From assembly GCA_964437145.1 (NCBI GenBank), contig CAYTFW010000053.1:1-34515 (forward strand): DNA of 34,515 nucleotides. The letters run 5' to 3'. Positions 22,640-32,641 of the stretch are shown here, in pieces. The notes under the pieces are model-generated. The model was given only the letters and a program-made list of their open reading frames with translations, was not told the origin of the DNA and made no database searches. Numbering within the stretch: position 1 is the stretch's first letter; each line of letters starts with the position of its first letter. This DNA comes from JAFAZJ01 sp964437145. Its GTDB lineage: Bacteria; Pseudomonadota; Alphaproteobacteria; Reyranellales; Reyranellaceae. The position numbers and the translations under genes are program-made.

Positions 22640-25600
22640 ACGGTCGACAATCCGTCGAGCAGCGCCTTCGCCTCCCGGATATCGGGGGCGTCGAAGCCCT
22701 CGGTGAGCGATGCGTAGATCGGCGCCAGCACGCCTCGCGCATCGGCCGCGTCACCATCTTCGGCGAGCAGCCGGGCCAGATCGCGCGCGGCGCGTAATCG
22801 GAAGCGGTTGGCCGCCTGCGCCGCCGCCACGTCGATCGCCGCCTGGAACTTGGCCTTGGCCGACGCGCGATCGCCGGCCAGCACGTTGAGAACGCCATCC
22901 AGGCGGAAATACTCGGCGTAGCTGCCACGTTCCGGGCCGGTGGCGTAGCACTGCGCGGCTTCGTCCCAATAGCGTCGTCCCGCCTCGAGGTGGCCATTCT
23001 GGATCAGGATGTCGGCGGCATCGAGCAGCATGTTCTCGAGATTGTTGGTGCCGCTGCTGCGTCGCCACATGTCGAAGCCCAGTTCCAAGGCACGCTCTCC
23101 CTCGACGATGTCGCCCAGCGCCACCAACGCGCATCCCCGCATGAGGTGCGCCTGGCCCAATCGCGCCGTGAACCCAAAGCGGCCGCAAACATCGATGCTC
23201 TCGGTGAACAGCGCCAGCGCCTCGGGCAGCGCGCCGCCCAGGAGATTGGCGCGGCCTGACGTGATCAGCGACCAGCCGATCGAGAACGGCTCGTCGATCT
23301 CACGCGCCAGCGCCAGCCCCTCCTCGGCGACCCGATGGGCCTGTTCCTGGAGGCCGAGCGACAGACTTGCCCGGCTGAGATAGACGCGCGCCGCTACCCG
23401 CATATCGCCGCCGTGAAAGGTGCGGTCGGTCGCCGGCGGCGCGTCCTTCAGAACGTCGATCGCCCGTTGAAGGTCCCGCTGGGCCAGCAGCGGCCGCCCA
23501 AGATGACAGTTGGTGGCGCCATGGCGGTACCAATAGGCGCCATGCGCCGTCACGCTGAGTTTCGGCAGGTCGGCGACCGGCACTTGCGCCAGCAGGCTCT
23601 CGATGCGGGCGAAATCCTGCCGCGCCCCGAGCAAGGGCGAGAGCCCGTTGAATGTCGCGATGTACAGCTCGGTGTCCTTCAGGCCGAGCGCCACCTTCAG
23701 CGCTTCGTCGTAAGCGTCGAACGCGGCCTGCGAGTTGTAGCCTTCGATGCGCGCAAGAGCGGCGCCGAGCTTCTGCTTCAGATTGATGTCCCAGCGCCGC
23801 AGGTCGCGGCTGGGCAGCTCGCCGGAAAGCCGCAGCGCCGCACGCCAGAACCGGGTGGCCTCGCGGCTGGCCGACGCCTTCGCGGCTGCGTCACCTGCGC
23901 GGTCGAACCATGTCGCGGCGTATTCCGCTTCACCCGCCGCCTCGAAGTGAAAAGCGAGCACCTCGGGGCGCGTCTCCTGCGCCCTCTCAGCCAGGCTGCG
24001 CGCGATACGACCATGCACCGCCTGGCGGCGTTCCTTCAGCATGGAGCTGTGAGCGGCGTCCTGGATGAGCGCGTGCTTGAACGTGTAGATCACGTCGGGC
24101 GGCGCGCCGCGCGCGAAGACCATGCCCGACGCCACGAGCTGCTCGAGACCTTCGGTCAACGCGCCCGGCGACATTCCCGCCACGGCGGACAGCAAGTCGT
24201 GCCCGAACTCCCGCCCGATGGCGGCGCCAAACTGCGCCACCGCTTTCGCCGGCGCCAAGCGATCGAGCCGCGCCATCAACGAATCCTGCAGGGTCGCCGG
24301 CACGACCGCCCCCTCCAGGGGCCGGCCCAGGACGAAGGCCGTGGCGGCCTCGACAAGGGTTCCACCATCGCACAAGGCACGGAACAGCTCCTCGACGTAG
24401 AGCGGCACGCCGTCGGTGCGCGCGATGATGTACTCGACCGCCTCCTGAGGCAGCGTCTTGCCGCCGCCCAGACTCGCGAGCATGGCGGCGGCATGCGATC
24501 GCGACAGCCGGTTCAGCGGCACCTGCGTCGCGATCGGCGCCGACGCCCAGGGCGGGCGATACTCGGGCCTGTGCGTGGCGACGATGAGCAGCTGCTGCGT
24601 CGCGGCCTTCTCCACCAGGCGCGTAACGAGCTCCTCCGTCGTCGGATCGATCCAGTGCGCATCCTCCAGGAGCAGCAGGAGGGGCTGCTGCCGGCAGAGC
24701 GCGTCGATCTGGGTCGCGAAGGCATCGAGCGTCATCTGGCGCCGGCGCACCGGCGCGAGGGACTGCAGCGACGCGGGCTCAACGATCGGCAGGCCGAGCA
24801 AGCCAGCGACCAGCAGGGCCTGATCCTCGCTCGCCCGCGGCATCGCCACCCTGATGCGCGCGACGCCGCTGTCCATGCCATCCTCCGGCTGAAGGCCGGC
24901 CGCCACGGCGAGCTGGACGATCGCCGGATAGAGTGGCGAGTTGGTGTGCTGGGGCGTGCACTGATAGCGGATGCGATGCGCGCGCTCGTCGCCGAGGCGC
25001 TGGATCATCGCCTCGCTGATGCGGGACTTGCCGATCCCCGCCTCACCGGAGAGCAACACCAGTTGCCCGTCGCCAGCCTTCGCCTGCTCCCAGCGATCGA
25101 GCAGCAGCGCGACTTCCTGTCCACGCCCGAAAAACTGGGCGCGGTCCGTGCTGCGGGTCGCTTCGAAGCGGCTGAGGCCAAGACGTTCGCCCGCTACCTC
25201 GAAGGCCTGAATGGGCTCGGCGAAGCCCTTCACCGTCTGCGCCTCGAGGGCGGTGAGGCTGAAGAGGTTGCCCACCATCCGGCGCGTCGCCTCGGCGATC
25301 ACCACGTGATCGGGTCGGCACAGCCCGAGCAAGCGGGCGGCGAGATTGGGTGTCTCGCCAATGACATTGACCTCGCGCGCGATGTCCTCGCCCGTGACAT
25401 CGCCGACCACGACAGGCCCGGTCGCGACGCCGACCCGCGCCGCCGACGGCCGACCGCCGGCCGAGGGCAATGCCCGGACCGCCGCCACGGCGCGAAGGCC
25501 GGCCCGCACCGCGCGTTCGGCGGCGTCCTCGGTGGCCTGGGGATAGCCGAAGTAGGCGAGCACACCGTCGCCCATGAACTTGGCGACGAAGCCCCCGCCA

Positions 25601-25971
25601 TCGCGGATCGCGCCGGCGACCGCGGCGTGATAGCGCTGAATCAGATCGCGCAGATCCTCGGGATCCAGCGCCCGGGACAATGCCGTGGAGTCGACCAGAT
25701 CGACGAACACGACGGTGAGCTGACGCCGCTCCGGCGCCGGCGCGGCGGCTGTCGCTTGTGTGGAATCGGCGGGCGGGGCCTCGTCGGCCACCTTGTCGAG
25801 ATCGGCGATCGCGCGCGACAGCCGCTTTCGATCGCCCAGCGACAGGCCGAGCTCCTTAAGCTCGCCGTCGTCGAGCGAACCGATGACATCGAAGTCGATG
25901 TCGTTGTCACGAAAGGTCCCGGCGTGCTTGCCGAGTCCGATCCGCTCCAGCCAGGCCGCGAATTCCGCCAT
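22636..25971 (-). CDS. SAM - class III adenylate/guanylate cyclase - AAA-like ATPase - TPR protein
   Basis: A 1111-aa multidomain signalling protein. Residues 1-60 are a SAM domain (FAAWLERIGLGKHAGTF). About 85-262 is a class III cyclase domain with metal aspartates Asp91 (VVFVDLVDST) and Asp135 (FMGDGVLAYFG) and the transition-state pair Asn209/Arg213 (NLAAR). About 280-560 is an AAA-type ATPase with Walker A GEAGIGKS (309-316) and Walker B LLLLLEDAHWID (431-442). The remainder is a TPR-like helical repeat region. Catalytic cyclase residues are present, so cAMP or cGMP production is possible. A large family of such proteins occurs in soil alphaproteobacteria; targets are unknown. It starts five bases after the stop of the secreted hydrolase gene, and AAGG overlaps that stop. 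Confidence 0.9.
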   Translation of the reverse strand: MAEFAAWLERIGLGKHAGTFRDNDIDFDVIGSLDDGELKELGLSLGDRKRLSRAIADLDKVADEAPPADSTQATAAAPAPERRQLTVVFVDLVDSTALSRALDPEDLRDLIQRYHAAVAGAIRDGGGFVAKFMGDGVLAYFGYPQATEDAAERAVRAGLRAVAAVRALPSAGGRPSAARVGVATGPVVVGDVTGEDIAREVNVIGETPNLAARLLGLCRPDHVVIAEATRRMVGNLFSLTALEAQTVKGFAEPIQAFEVAGERLGLSRFEATRSTDRAQFFGRGQEVALLLDRWEQAKAGDGQLVLLSGEAGIGKSRISEAMIQRLGDERAHRIRYQCTPQHTNSPLYPAIVQLAVAAGLQPEDGMDSGVARIRVAMPRASEDQALLVAGLLGLPIVEPASLQSLAPVRRRQMTLDAFATQIDALCRQQPLLLLLEDAHWIDPTTEELVTRLVEKAATQQLLIVATHRPEYRPPWASAPIATQVPLNRLSRSHAAAMLASLGGGKTLPQEAVEYIIARTDGVPLYVEELFRALCDGGTLVEAATAFVLGRPLEGAVVPATLQDSLMARLDRLAPAKAVAQFGAAIGREFGHDLLSAVAGMSPGALTEGLEQLVASGMVFARGAPPDVIYTFKHALIQDAAHSSMLKERRQAVHGRIARSLAERAQETRPEVLAFHFEAAGEAEYAATWFDRAGDAAAKASASREATRFWRAALRLSGELPSRDLRRWDINLKQKLGAALARIEGYNSQAAFDAYDEALKVALGLKDTELYIATFNGLSPLLGARQDFARIESLLAQVPVADLPKLSVTAHGAYWYRHGATNCHLGRPLLAQRDLQRAIDVLKDAPPATDRTFHGGDMRVAARVYLSRASLSLGLQEQAHRVAEEGLALAREIDEPFSIGWSLITSGRANLLGGALPEALALFTESIDVCGRFGFTARLGQAHLMRGCALVALGDIVEGERALELGFDMWRRSSGTNNLENMLLDAADILIQNGHLEAGRRYWDEAAQCYATGPERGSYAEYFRLDGVLNVLAGDRASAKAKFQAAIDVAAAQAANRFRLRAARDLARLLAEDGDAADARGVLAPIYASLTEGFDAPDIREAKALLDGLSTV

Positions 25972-25976
25972 TCGCC

Positions 25977-26711
25977 TTAGCGGATCACCGCCGGAACGAA
26001 GGCCGCGACCGCGTTACGTGTCGTGGCGTGGTCGAGGATCTCGTGCGTGCCGCCCGGAATCATGATCGATTGCGACGGCCCGCCGCGGCCGGCGACGGCG
26101 CTACCGCAATCGCCCGACAGACCGATGCCCTTGTAGAACTCGTCGGCGGTGCCGAGCAGCGCGAGCACCGGGCCGGCGCCGCGCACGCCGTTCTGATCGG
26201 GCGCGCGATGGTTGTTGCAGGTCCAGGCGACGATGACGCGGGCGCGGAACTCGCCGCCGGTATAGGTCGCGGTGGTCTGCGCGCCATTGCTGTAGCCAGC
26301 CAGCACCAACTTGGCCGGGTCGGCCCAGGGCGCGGCGCGCAGCTGGCCCGCGGCGTAGGCGATCTCGCCATGGCGCGCGGCGACGAGCTGAACCATGTGT
26401 CGCGCGTCGCGCTGGCACGACGCGCCACCAGCGAAGCTGTTGGGCGCCGCGACGATGGCGCCGAGATTGAGGAAGGCGCTGGGCGTGCGCGGCCCGCCGC
26501 AGCCGTGCAAGAAGACGATCACCGGATGCTTGCCAGGCTTGATCTGGCCCGCACAGTTGCCGGTCATCGCGCTCTCGCACGCGGCGTTCGCTGTCGACAG
26601 CGAAGCCGGTACGAAAATCTTGCCGCCGGTCCAAGCCGCCGCGCCCTGCGCCTGCGCCGTGCCGATACCCAGCAGCATCGCGACGCCAGCCGCGATCATC
26701 GTGCGGATCAT
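25977..26711 (-). CDS. Secreted alpha/beta hydrolase
   Basis: A 244-aa protein with a clear signal peptide (MIRTMIAAGVAMLLGIGTAQA, cleaved near residue 22). The nucleophile elbow is GYSNG (Ser141), the oxyanion region is FLHGCGG (68-73), and a late GGTHEILDH supplies the probable catalytic histidine. Several cysteines (for example Cys46, Cys53, Cys71, Cys99) may form disulfides in the periplasm. It resembles dienelactone-hydrolase or feruloyl-esterase-like enzymes; the substrate is unknown. The open frame extends to 26801, but the ATG at 26711 has GGGGGAGG upstream and starts the signal peptide. The gene is first in a two-gene operon with the cyclase protein. Confidence 0.85.
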   Translation of the reverse strand: MIRTMIAAGVAMLLGIGTAQAQGAAAWTGGKIFVPASLSTANAACESAMTGNCAGQIKPGKHPVIVFLHGCGGPRTPSAFLNLGAIVAAPNSFAGGASCQRDARHMVQLVAARHGEIAYAAGQLRAAPWADPAKLVLAGYSNGAQTTATYTGGEFRARVIVAWTCNNHRAPDQNGVRGAGPVLALLGTADEFYKGIGLSGDCGSAVAGRGGPSQSIMIPGGTHEILDHATTRNAVAAFVPAVIR

Positions 26712-26814
26712 GCTTGCCTCCCCCACCGTTCCCCTCGGTAAGGCTGCCCCGTCAGGGCAAGACGCGCAATGATGATGAATGACGAGGGCGATGAGACCCA
26801 AATCGGCTTCACCC

Positions 26815-26842
26815 TGTCATCCCTCGCTGCGCTCGGGATGAC
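26815..26842. repeat. Half-unit of family A palindrome
   Basis: Only the right arm (CCCTCGCTGCGCTCGGGATGAC) is present, next to a TGTCAT remnant. The left arm is missing. It lies in the 159-bp space between the secreted hydrolase start and the DUF4175 gene end. Confidence 0.8.
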
Positions 26843-26870
26843 TGTTGCGTTCGATTTAACGCTCGCCGTC

Positions 26871-29450
26871 CTAGAACTGCCTGAGCAGCCGGTCGATATA
26901 CTCGAGCTCTTCCTTCGGCCGCTGCGTCTCGCCGGCGCGGCGGCGCAGCTCCTCGAGGATGTCGCGGGCGCGCTGGCGGTCGAGGCGGTCGGGCACCTTG
27001 TCGGCGTCGGTGTCGACGGCGCCGCCGTAATTGCCCTCGGAGCGGCCCAGCGGGTCGCGGTCGTTGGCTTCCTTGCGGTCCTCGACGCGGCCCCGGTCCT
27101 GCTGGTTGCCCGGCCCGGCCTGGAGCTGCTCGGCGAGGTCGCTCATGCCCTGCTGCAGCTGCTCGAGCGCGCGGCGCTGGGCGCGCGACGCGTCGCCGAG
27201 ATCGCCGCGGCGCAGCGCCTCCTCGGCGTCGCGCATCGAGCGCTCGGCCTGGCCGAGCGATCCCGGCAGGTCGCCGCCGCGATCGGCGTGGCGCTGCATG
27301 AACTCGCCGAGCTGACGGCGCAGATCGCCCTGCTGGCGGCCCATCTCGCCCGGGCTGGGCTGACCCTGCTGGCCGGGCTGTCCCTGTCCCGGCTGTCCTT
27401 GGCCCGGCTGCTGCTGGCCGGGCTGGCGCTGGCCCTGCTGGCCGCGCTGACCCTGCTGGCCCTGCTGCTGGCCACGCTGCTGGCGCTCGGTCTCGCCGAG
27501 CTGGCGGTTCTGCTCGCGCGTCATGCGGTCGAGCTGATTCATGTCGCTGCGGCCCTGCTGGCCCTGGCCCTGCTGGCGCTGGCCCTGCTGCTGGCGCTGG
27601 CGACCCTGCTGGCCCTTGTCGGACAGCATCGGCCGCATGTTCTCCATCTGGCGCAGCATCTCCTCGAGCATGCGCTTGGCCTCGTCGCGCTGGCCGTTGC
27701 GCGCCATCTCGCGCGCCCGGTCCATGAGGTCCTGCATGTCCTGCGAGTCGACCGACTGGTCGGGGTCCATGTCCTGCTGCTCGCGCTCGGCCTTCTCGCG
27801 CTCGGCCGGATCCTTCATGCGCTCCTCGAACTCGCGCATCATCCGGTCCATGGCTTCCTGCAGCTGGCGGATCAGCCGCTCGATCTCCGGATCGGGCGCC
27901 TGGCGCTCCAGCGCGTCCTTCAGCTCGCGCTGGGCGTCGCGGAACTCGCGCTCGGCGTCGGTCGAGCGGTTCTCCTCGATGCGCAGCGCGAGGTCCCACA
28001 TCAGGCGCTGGATTTCGGCGACGTCGCCGCCGGTCTTGTCGTTGCGCAGACGGCCGGCCGCGACGCGCAGGCCGAGGATGACCACGGTGTCGCCCTTGAA
28101 GGCTTGCGGCGCGTTGCTCAGCATCAGCAGGCCGCGCGACGCCAGCGCGCGGGTGTTGGCGGAGTTGTCGCGCGAGAGGTTCTTGCGCAGCTCGATGATG
28201 GCGCGCGCCACCGGATGCGAGAAGCGCCGCTCCGGCAAATGCACGATCGCGGGCTTGGACACCCCAGTCTGCTCGGCGCCGTCCTGCGCCTCGAGCTGGA
28301 CGACGACCTTCAGGCCGGCCCAGGGATGCGGTGTCAGGTCCTGGCGGATCGAGTCATCGACGCGCGCCGGGTTGGCGGCCACCATCGGCAGGTCGAGCGT
28401 GACCCACTCCGGGTCCTCGTCGGCCAGCAGGCCCTTGCGCTCGCTGCCGTGCAGGCGCAGGCGCGCCTTCAGCGCGGTCACGCCGTAGTCGTCGCCGGCT
28501 ACGTAATCGACGCGGAACTCGCGCCGCTCCGTGCTCTGCGGATCGCGCGTGAACTCGACGGTCGGCGGCGAATCCGGCACCAGCCGCATCTTCCAGGTCG
28601 CGCGCTCGCGGCCGTTGACCAGCACGGTCAAGGTGTCGCCGCTCTCGATGGCGGCGTCGACCTGATGGCGGCCCGGCCCGACGGCGGCGAACGGCGTGTC
28701 CTTGCCGCCGACGCGCAGCACGGCCTCGCGGCCCTCCGCGACGTTGTCGATGAAGCCCGCCACCTTGCTGCCGGCGGGCACGCGCAGCACGCGCTGGGCG
28801 TCCTGGGTGTCGAGATAGATCGGCGCCTTGCGCGTATAGGCCGGCGGCGAGATCCACAGCTCGACGATCAGCGGCGGCGGCGGCGGGAAGGCCGGCGTGA
28901 AGGCCGACGCCATGCGATCACCGCGCCAGCCGCCGGCGGCGACCAAGGCGACGACCAGGCCGAGCAGCGGCACGAGGCGCAGCGCGCGCGGGTCGCGGCG
29001 CGGCACGTCGGAACGCGGCGGCGTGTTGCGCAGCGCCGCGAGGCGCGCGGCCTCGCGGCGGCGATGGGCCTCCCACATCGCCTTGGCGAACGGGTCGCCC
29101 TCGCCGATCGCGATCGTGTCCTCGATCGCCTGGATCGGCCGGTGCGGCACGCCGCTGTCGATCTCAAGCCGGCGCTCGGCGGCGGCCCGGTCGGGCCAGC
29201 GGAAACCGCGGAAGGCGAACCAGGTCAACCCGATCAGCGCGGCGGCGCAGCCCGCCAGCAGCGCGGTGTGGGTCCAGGCCTCCAGGCCGCGGAAAAGGTC
29301 GAGATGCGCCGCGGCGAGGAACAGGGCCACGAAGCACAACGGGGTGATCAGGCGTGGCCACAGCGCCTCCCACGCCAGAGCGGCGCGGGCGATGGCGATG
29401 CGGCGGTCGAGGCTGGCTGGAGCGATCGACTGCGGCGGGAGAACGGGCAT
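26871..29450 (-). CDS. DUF4175 / TIGR02302-family membrane protein
   Basis: An 859-aa protein with three N-terminal hydrophobic helices (about 34-50, 62-80, 156-175), then a large beta-rich part starting with PPLIVELWISPPAYTRKAP. A long charged helical region follows (RIEENRSTDAEREFRDAQRELKDALER). A Gln/Gly/Pro low-complexity stretch occupies about 610-700, before the final helical segment ending DRLLRQF. This architecture is that of the alphaproteobacterial TIGR02302 proteins, of unknown function and usually next to lysA, as here. The start ATG has GAGGAG three bases upstream. The lysA stop lies 22 bp upstream on the same strand, so co-transcription is likely. Confidence 0.9.
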   Translation of the reverse strand: MPVLPPQSIAPASLDRRIAIARAALAWEALWPRLITPLCFVALFLAAAHLDLFRGLEAWTHTALLAGCAAALIGLTWFAFRGFRWPDRAAAERRLEIDSGVPHRPIQAIEDTIAIGEGDPFAKAMWEAHRRREAARLAALRNTPPRSDVPRRDPRALRLVPLLGLVVALVAAGGWRGDRMASAFTPAFPPPPPLIVELWISPPAYTRKAPIYLDTQDAQRVLRVPAGSKVAGFIDNVAEGREAVLRVGGKDTPFAAVGPGRHQVDAAIESGDTLTVLVNGRERATWKMRLVPDSPPTVEFTRDPQSTERREFRVDYVAGDDYGVTALKARLRLHGSERKGLLADEDPEWVTLDLPMVAANPARVDDSIRQDLTPHPWAGLKVVVQLEAQDGAEQTGVSKPAIVHLPERRFSHPVARAIIELRKNLSRDNSANTRALASRGLLMLSNAPQAFKGDTVVILGLRVAAGRLRNDKTGGDVAEIQRLMWDLALRIEENRSTDAEREFRDAQRELKDALERQAPDPEIERLIRQLQEAMDRMMREFEERMKDPAEREKAEREQQDMDPDQSVDSQDMQDLMDRAREMARNGQRDEAKRMLEEMLRQMENMRPMLSDKGQQGRQRQQQGQRQQGQGQQGRSDMNQLDRMTREQNRQLGETERQQRGQQQGQQGQRGQQGQRQPGQQQPGQGQPGQGQPGQQGQPSPGEMGRQQGDLRRQLGEFMQRHADRGGDLPGSLGQAERSMRDAEEALRRGDLGDASRAQRRALEQLQQGMSDLAEQLQAGPGNQQDRGRVEDRKEANDRDPLGRSEGNYGGAVDTDADKVPDRLDRQRARDILEELRRRAGETQRPKEELEYIDRLLRQF
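27350..27623 (-). repeat. Low-complexity Gln/Gly-rich coding repeat
   Basis: Within the DUF4175 gene the codons for GQQGQ, GQGQPGQ and related words repeat many times, which gives a CTGCTGGCC-like pattern on the plus strand. It is a coding repeat prone to slippage, not a CRISPR array or an intergenic element. Confidence 0.9.
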
Positions 29451-29472
29451 TAACTCCTCGTCCGGTTACGCA

Positions 29473-30735
<1,263 letters not shown>

Positions 30736-30758
30736 TGTCATGTCCTCGTTTGGTTTTC

Positions 30759-30909
30759 CTTCTCCCCGCGAAGGCGGGGAGAAGGTGCCCGAAGGGCGGA
30801 TGAGGGGCTTCGCGGTGCCTCCACGGCGATGACCGTGGTCGTTGAGCGAGAAGCCCCTCATCCGCCTCGCTGGCGCTCGGCACCTTCTCCCCGCCTTCGC
30901 GGGGAGAAG
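30759..30909. repeat. Large intergenic palindrome, family B copy 2
   Basis: A 151-bp element homologous to 8291-8442, with the same CTTCTCCCCGCGAAGGCGGG ends and the same inner GATGAGGGGCTTC / GAAGCCCCTCATC arms. It separates lysA from the LptM-like gene and overlaps the place where that gene should have ended. Confidence 0.92.
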
Positions 30910-31195
30910 GCATGCGGCCGCTTTGGGGCGGATAGGTTCGTCTGGGCGTATCGGGACCGCTGGGCGGCAGCGGATCGCTCTTGCGACCACAGCCGGCGAG
31001 CAGGGCCGCAAACCCCACCACGAGCACCCGCCGCGTCAGCGCGCCTTTGTTCCCTCTCCCCGCGAGCGGGGAGAGGGTTAGGGTGAGGGGCTGAGGCAGG
31101 TGACGCACGACGGCCGTACGCAACTTGCGACTCCCCCTCACCCCGACCCTCTCCCCGCTTGCGGGGAAAGGGAGGAAGACAGCGCCGCGCGTCAT
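30910..31195 (-). pseudogene. LptM/YifL-like small lipoprotein, damaged at both ends by repeats
   Basis: The core reads RRVLVVGFAALLAGCGRKSD and then PLPPSGPDTPRRTYPPQ. This is a lipoprotein signal with lipobox LLAGC followed by the GCGRKxDPLPP hallmark of LptM/YifL-type lipoproteins, which lie at this place (argH - lipoprotein - lysA) in many alphaproteobacteria. The only ATG (31195) overlaps the argH stop as ATGA, but 52 repeat-encoded codons (family C) now separate it in frame from the signal peptide. The probable old start codon is now CTG (31039); GTG at 31027 is another possible start. Downstream no stop occurs before 29552, because family B DNA replaced the end. It is likely non-functional or poorly expressed. 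Confidence 0.6.
31051..31174. repeat. Intergenic palindrome, family C copy 2
   Basis: Homologous to 6642-6769 (TCCCTCTCCCCGCGAGCGGG at one end, CCCCTCACCCCGACCCTCTC near the other). It is flanked at short distance by 12-bp near-identical sequences (31032-31043 and 31188-31199, one mismatch), which may be a target duplication. It separates argH from the LptM-like gene. Confidence 0.9.
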
Positions 31196-32616
31196 CGCGG
31201 AAAGCGCTTGCGCGCGTCGGCGACGGCGCGCGCGACGTTGGCGGGCGCGGTGCCGCCCAGGCTTTTGCGCGCGGCGACCGAGGCTTCGACGGTCAGCACC
31301 TTGAAGACGTCGCGCGTGATCTTGGGCTCGACCGTTTGCATCTGCTGCAGAGTCAGACCGTCGAGCGGCACGTCCTTCTCGGCCGCCAGCGCCACCAGCG
31401 CGCCGGTGGCATGATGCGCTTGACGGAACGGCAGGCCGAGCTTGCGCACCAGCCAGTCGGCGAGGTCGGTCGCCACCGAATAATCGGCCGCAGCCACGGC
31501 GCGCATGCGCTCGGGGTTGGCCTTCAGATCGCGCACCATGCCGGCCATCGCCGCGACGCACAGCTCCAGCGAATCGGCGGCGTCGAACAGCGGCTCCTTG
31601 TCCTCCTGCATGTCCTTGCCGTAGGTCAGCGGCAGGCCCTTCATCATCGTGCACAGCGCCACGAAGGCGCCGACGATGCGGCCGACCTTGCTGCGCGTCA
31701 GCTCGGCGGCGTCGGGGTTGCGCTTCTGCGGCATGATCGAGCTGCCGGTGGTGAAGGCGTCCGACAGGCTGATGAAGCGGAACGGCGCGCTGCACCAGAT
31801 CACGATCTCCTCGGCCAGGCGCGACAGATGCACGGCGGTCAGCGAGGCCGCGGCGATGAACTCGACCGCGTAGTCACGATCCGACACCGCGTCGAGCGAG
31901 TTGGCCATCGGGCCGTCGAAGCCCAGCGCCTTGGCCGTCTTGCGCGGATCGATGGGGTGCGGCGATCCCGCCAGCGCGGCGGCACCCAACGGCGAGACGT
32001 TGAGCCGCGCGCGGCAATCGTCGAGACGGCCGCGGTCGCGGCCGAACATCTCGACATAGGCCAGCAGATGATGGCCGAAGGTGATCGGCTGCGCGGTCTG
32101 CAGATGGGTGAAGCCCGGCATGATGGTCGCGGCGTATTGCTCGGCGCGGTCGATCAGCGCGGCCTGAAGGTCGGCCAGCATCGGCTCGATGCGGTCGATC
32201 GTGTCACGCACCCACAGCCGCACGTCGAGCGCCACCTGGTCGTTGCGCGAGCGCGCGGTGTGCAGCCGACCGCCGGCCGGCCCGATGATCTCGGTCAGCC
32301 GCGATTCGACGTTGAGATGGATGTCCTCGAGCCTGGTCGAGAACTTGAACCTGCCGCTTTCGATCTCGGCCTTGACCTGCTTCAGCCCGCGCTTGATGGC
32401 GCGGCCGTCGGCGGCGGTGATGATGCCCTGCGCCACCAGCATGTCGCAGTGGGCCATCGAGCCGGCGATGTCCTGGGCGTAGAGGCGCTTGTCGAAGCCG
32501 ATCGAGGCGTTGATCTTTTCCATGATCTCGGCGGGGCCCATCTTGTAGCGGCCGCCCCACATCTGGTTGCCGGCCGCCTTGCCCTTCGCCCCGCCCGTCC
32601 GCTTGCGCGCAGCCAT
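31192..32616 (-). CDS. argH: Argininosuccinate lyase
   Basis: A 474-aa enzyme of the fumarase/aspartase superfamily that splits argininosuccinate into arginine and fumarate. The signature is GSSIMPQKRNP (291-301, catalytic serine loop). TARSRNDQ (120-127) and HLQTAQP (His171) supply the other active-site residues. A short Lys/Gly-rich N-terminal extension (MAARKRTGGAKGKAAG) precedes the usual start of homology (MWGGRY). The open frame continues to 32829, but that part is antisense to the TlpA-like gene. The start at 32616 lies 25 bp from the divergent TlpA-like gene; the ribosome-binding site is weak. Confidence 0.95.
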   Translation of the reverse strand: MAARKRTGGAKGKAAGNQMWGGRYKMGPAEIMEKINASIGFDKRLYAQDIAGSMAHCDMLVAQGIITAADGRAIKRGLKQVKAEIESGRFKFSTRLEDIHLNVESRLTEIIGPAGGRLHTARSRNDQVALDVRLWVRDTIDRIEPMLADLQAALIDRAEQYAATIMPGFTHLQTAQPITFGHHLLAYVEMFGRDRGRLDDCRARLNVSPLGAAALAGSPHPIDPRKTAKALGFDGPMANSLDAVSDRDYAVEFIAAASLTAVHLSRLAEEIVIWCSAPFRFISLSDAFTTGSSIMPQKRNPDAAELTRSKVGRIVGAFVALCTMMKGLPLTYGKDMQEDKEPLFDAADSLELCVAAMAGMVRDLKANPERMRAVAAADYSVATDLADWLVRKLGLPFRQAHHATGALVALAAEKDVPLDGLTLQQMQTVEPKITRDVFKVLTVEASVAARKSLGGTAPANVARAVADARKRFPR

Positions 32617-32641
32617 GATTTTCCCACCGAAACACCGTAAG

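Noticed and set aside
23335..25980. 881-codon plus-strand open frame opposite the cyclase gene
   Set aside because: An artefact of high GC: the translated sequence is Arg/Gly-rich with no motifs, and the minus strand shows clear cyclase and Walker motifs.
27350..27623. Repeated CTGCTGGCC pattern, considered as CRISPR or tandem repeat
   Set aside because: It is a Gln/Gly-rich coding segment in frame in the DUF4175 gene, with no spacer structure.
26769..29453. 894-codon open frame on the plus strand opposite the DUF4175 gene
   Set aside because: It is an antisense shadow. The plus-strand protein is Leu/Ala/Arg-biased with no recognisable domains, while the minus strand encodes a known family.
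30742..31011. N-terminal extension of lysA
   Set aside because: These codons are translated family B repeat. The known start of the enzyme family and a GAGG site lie at 30735.
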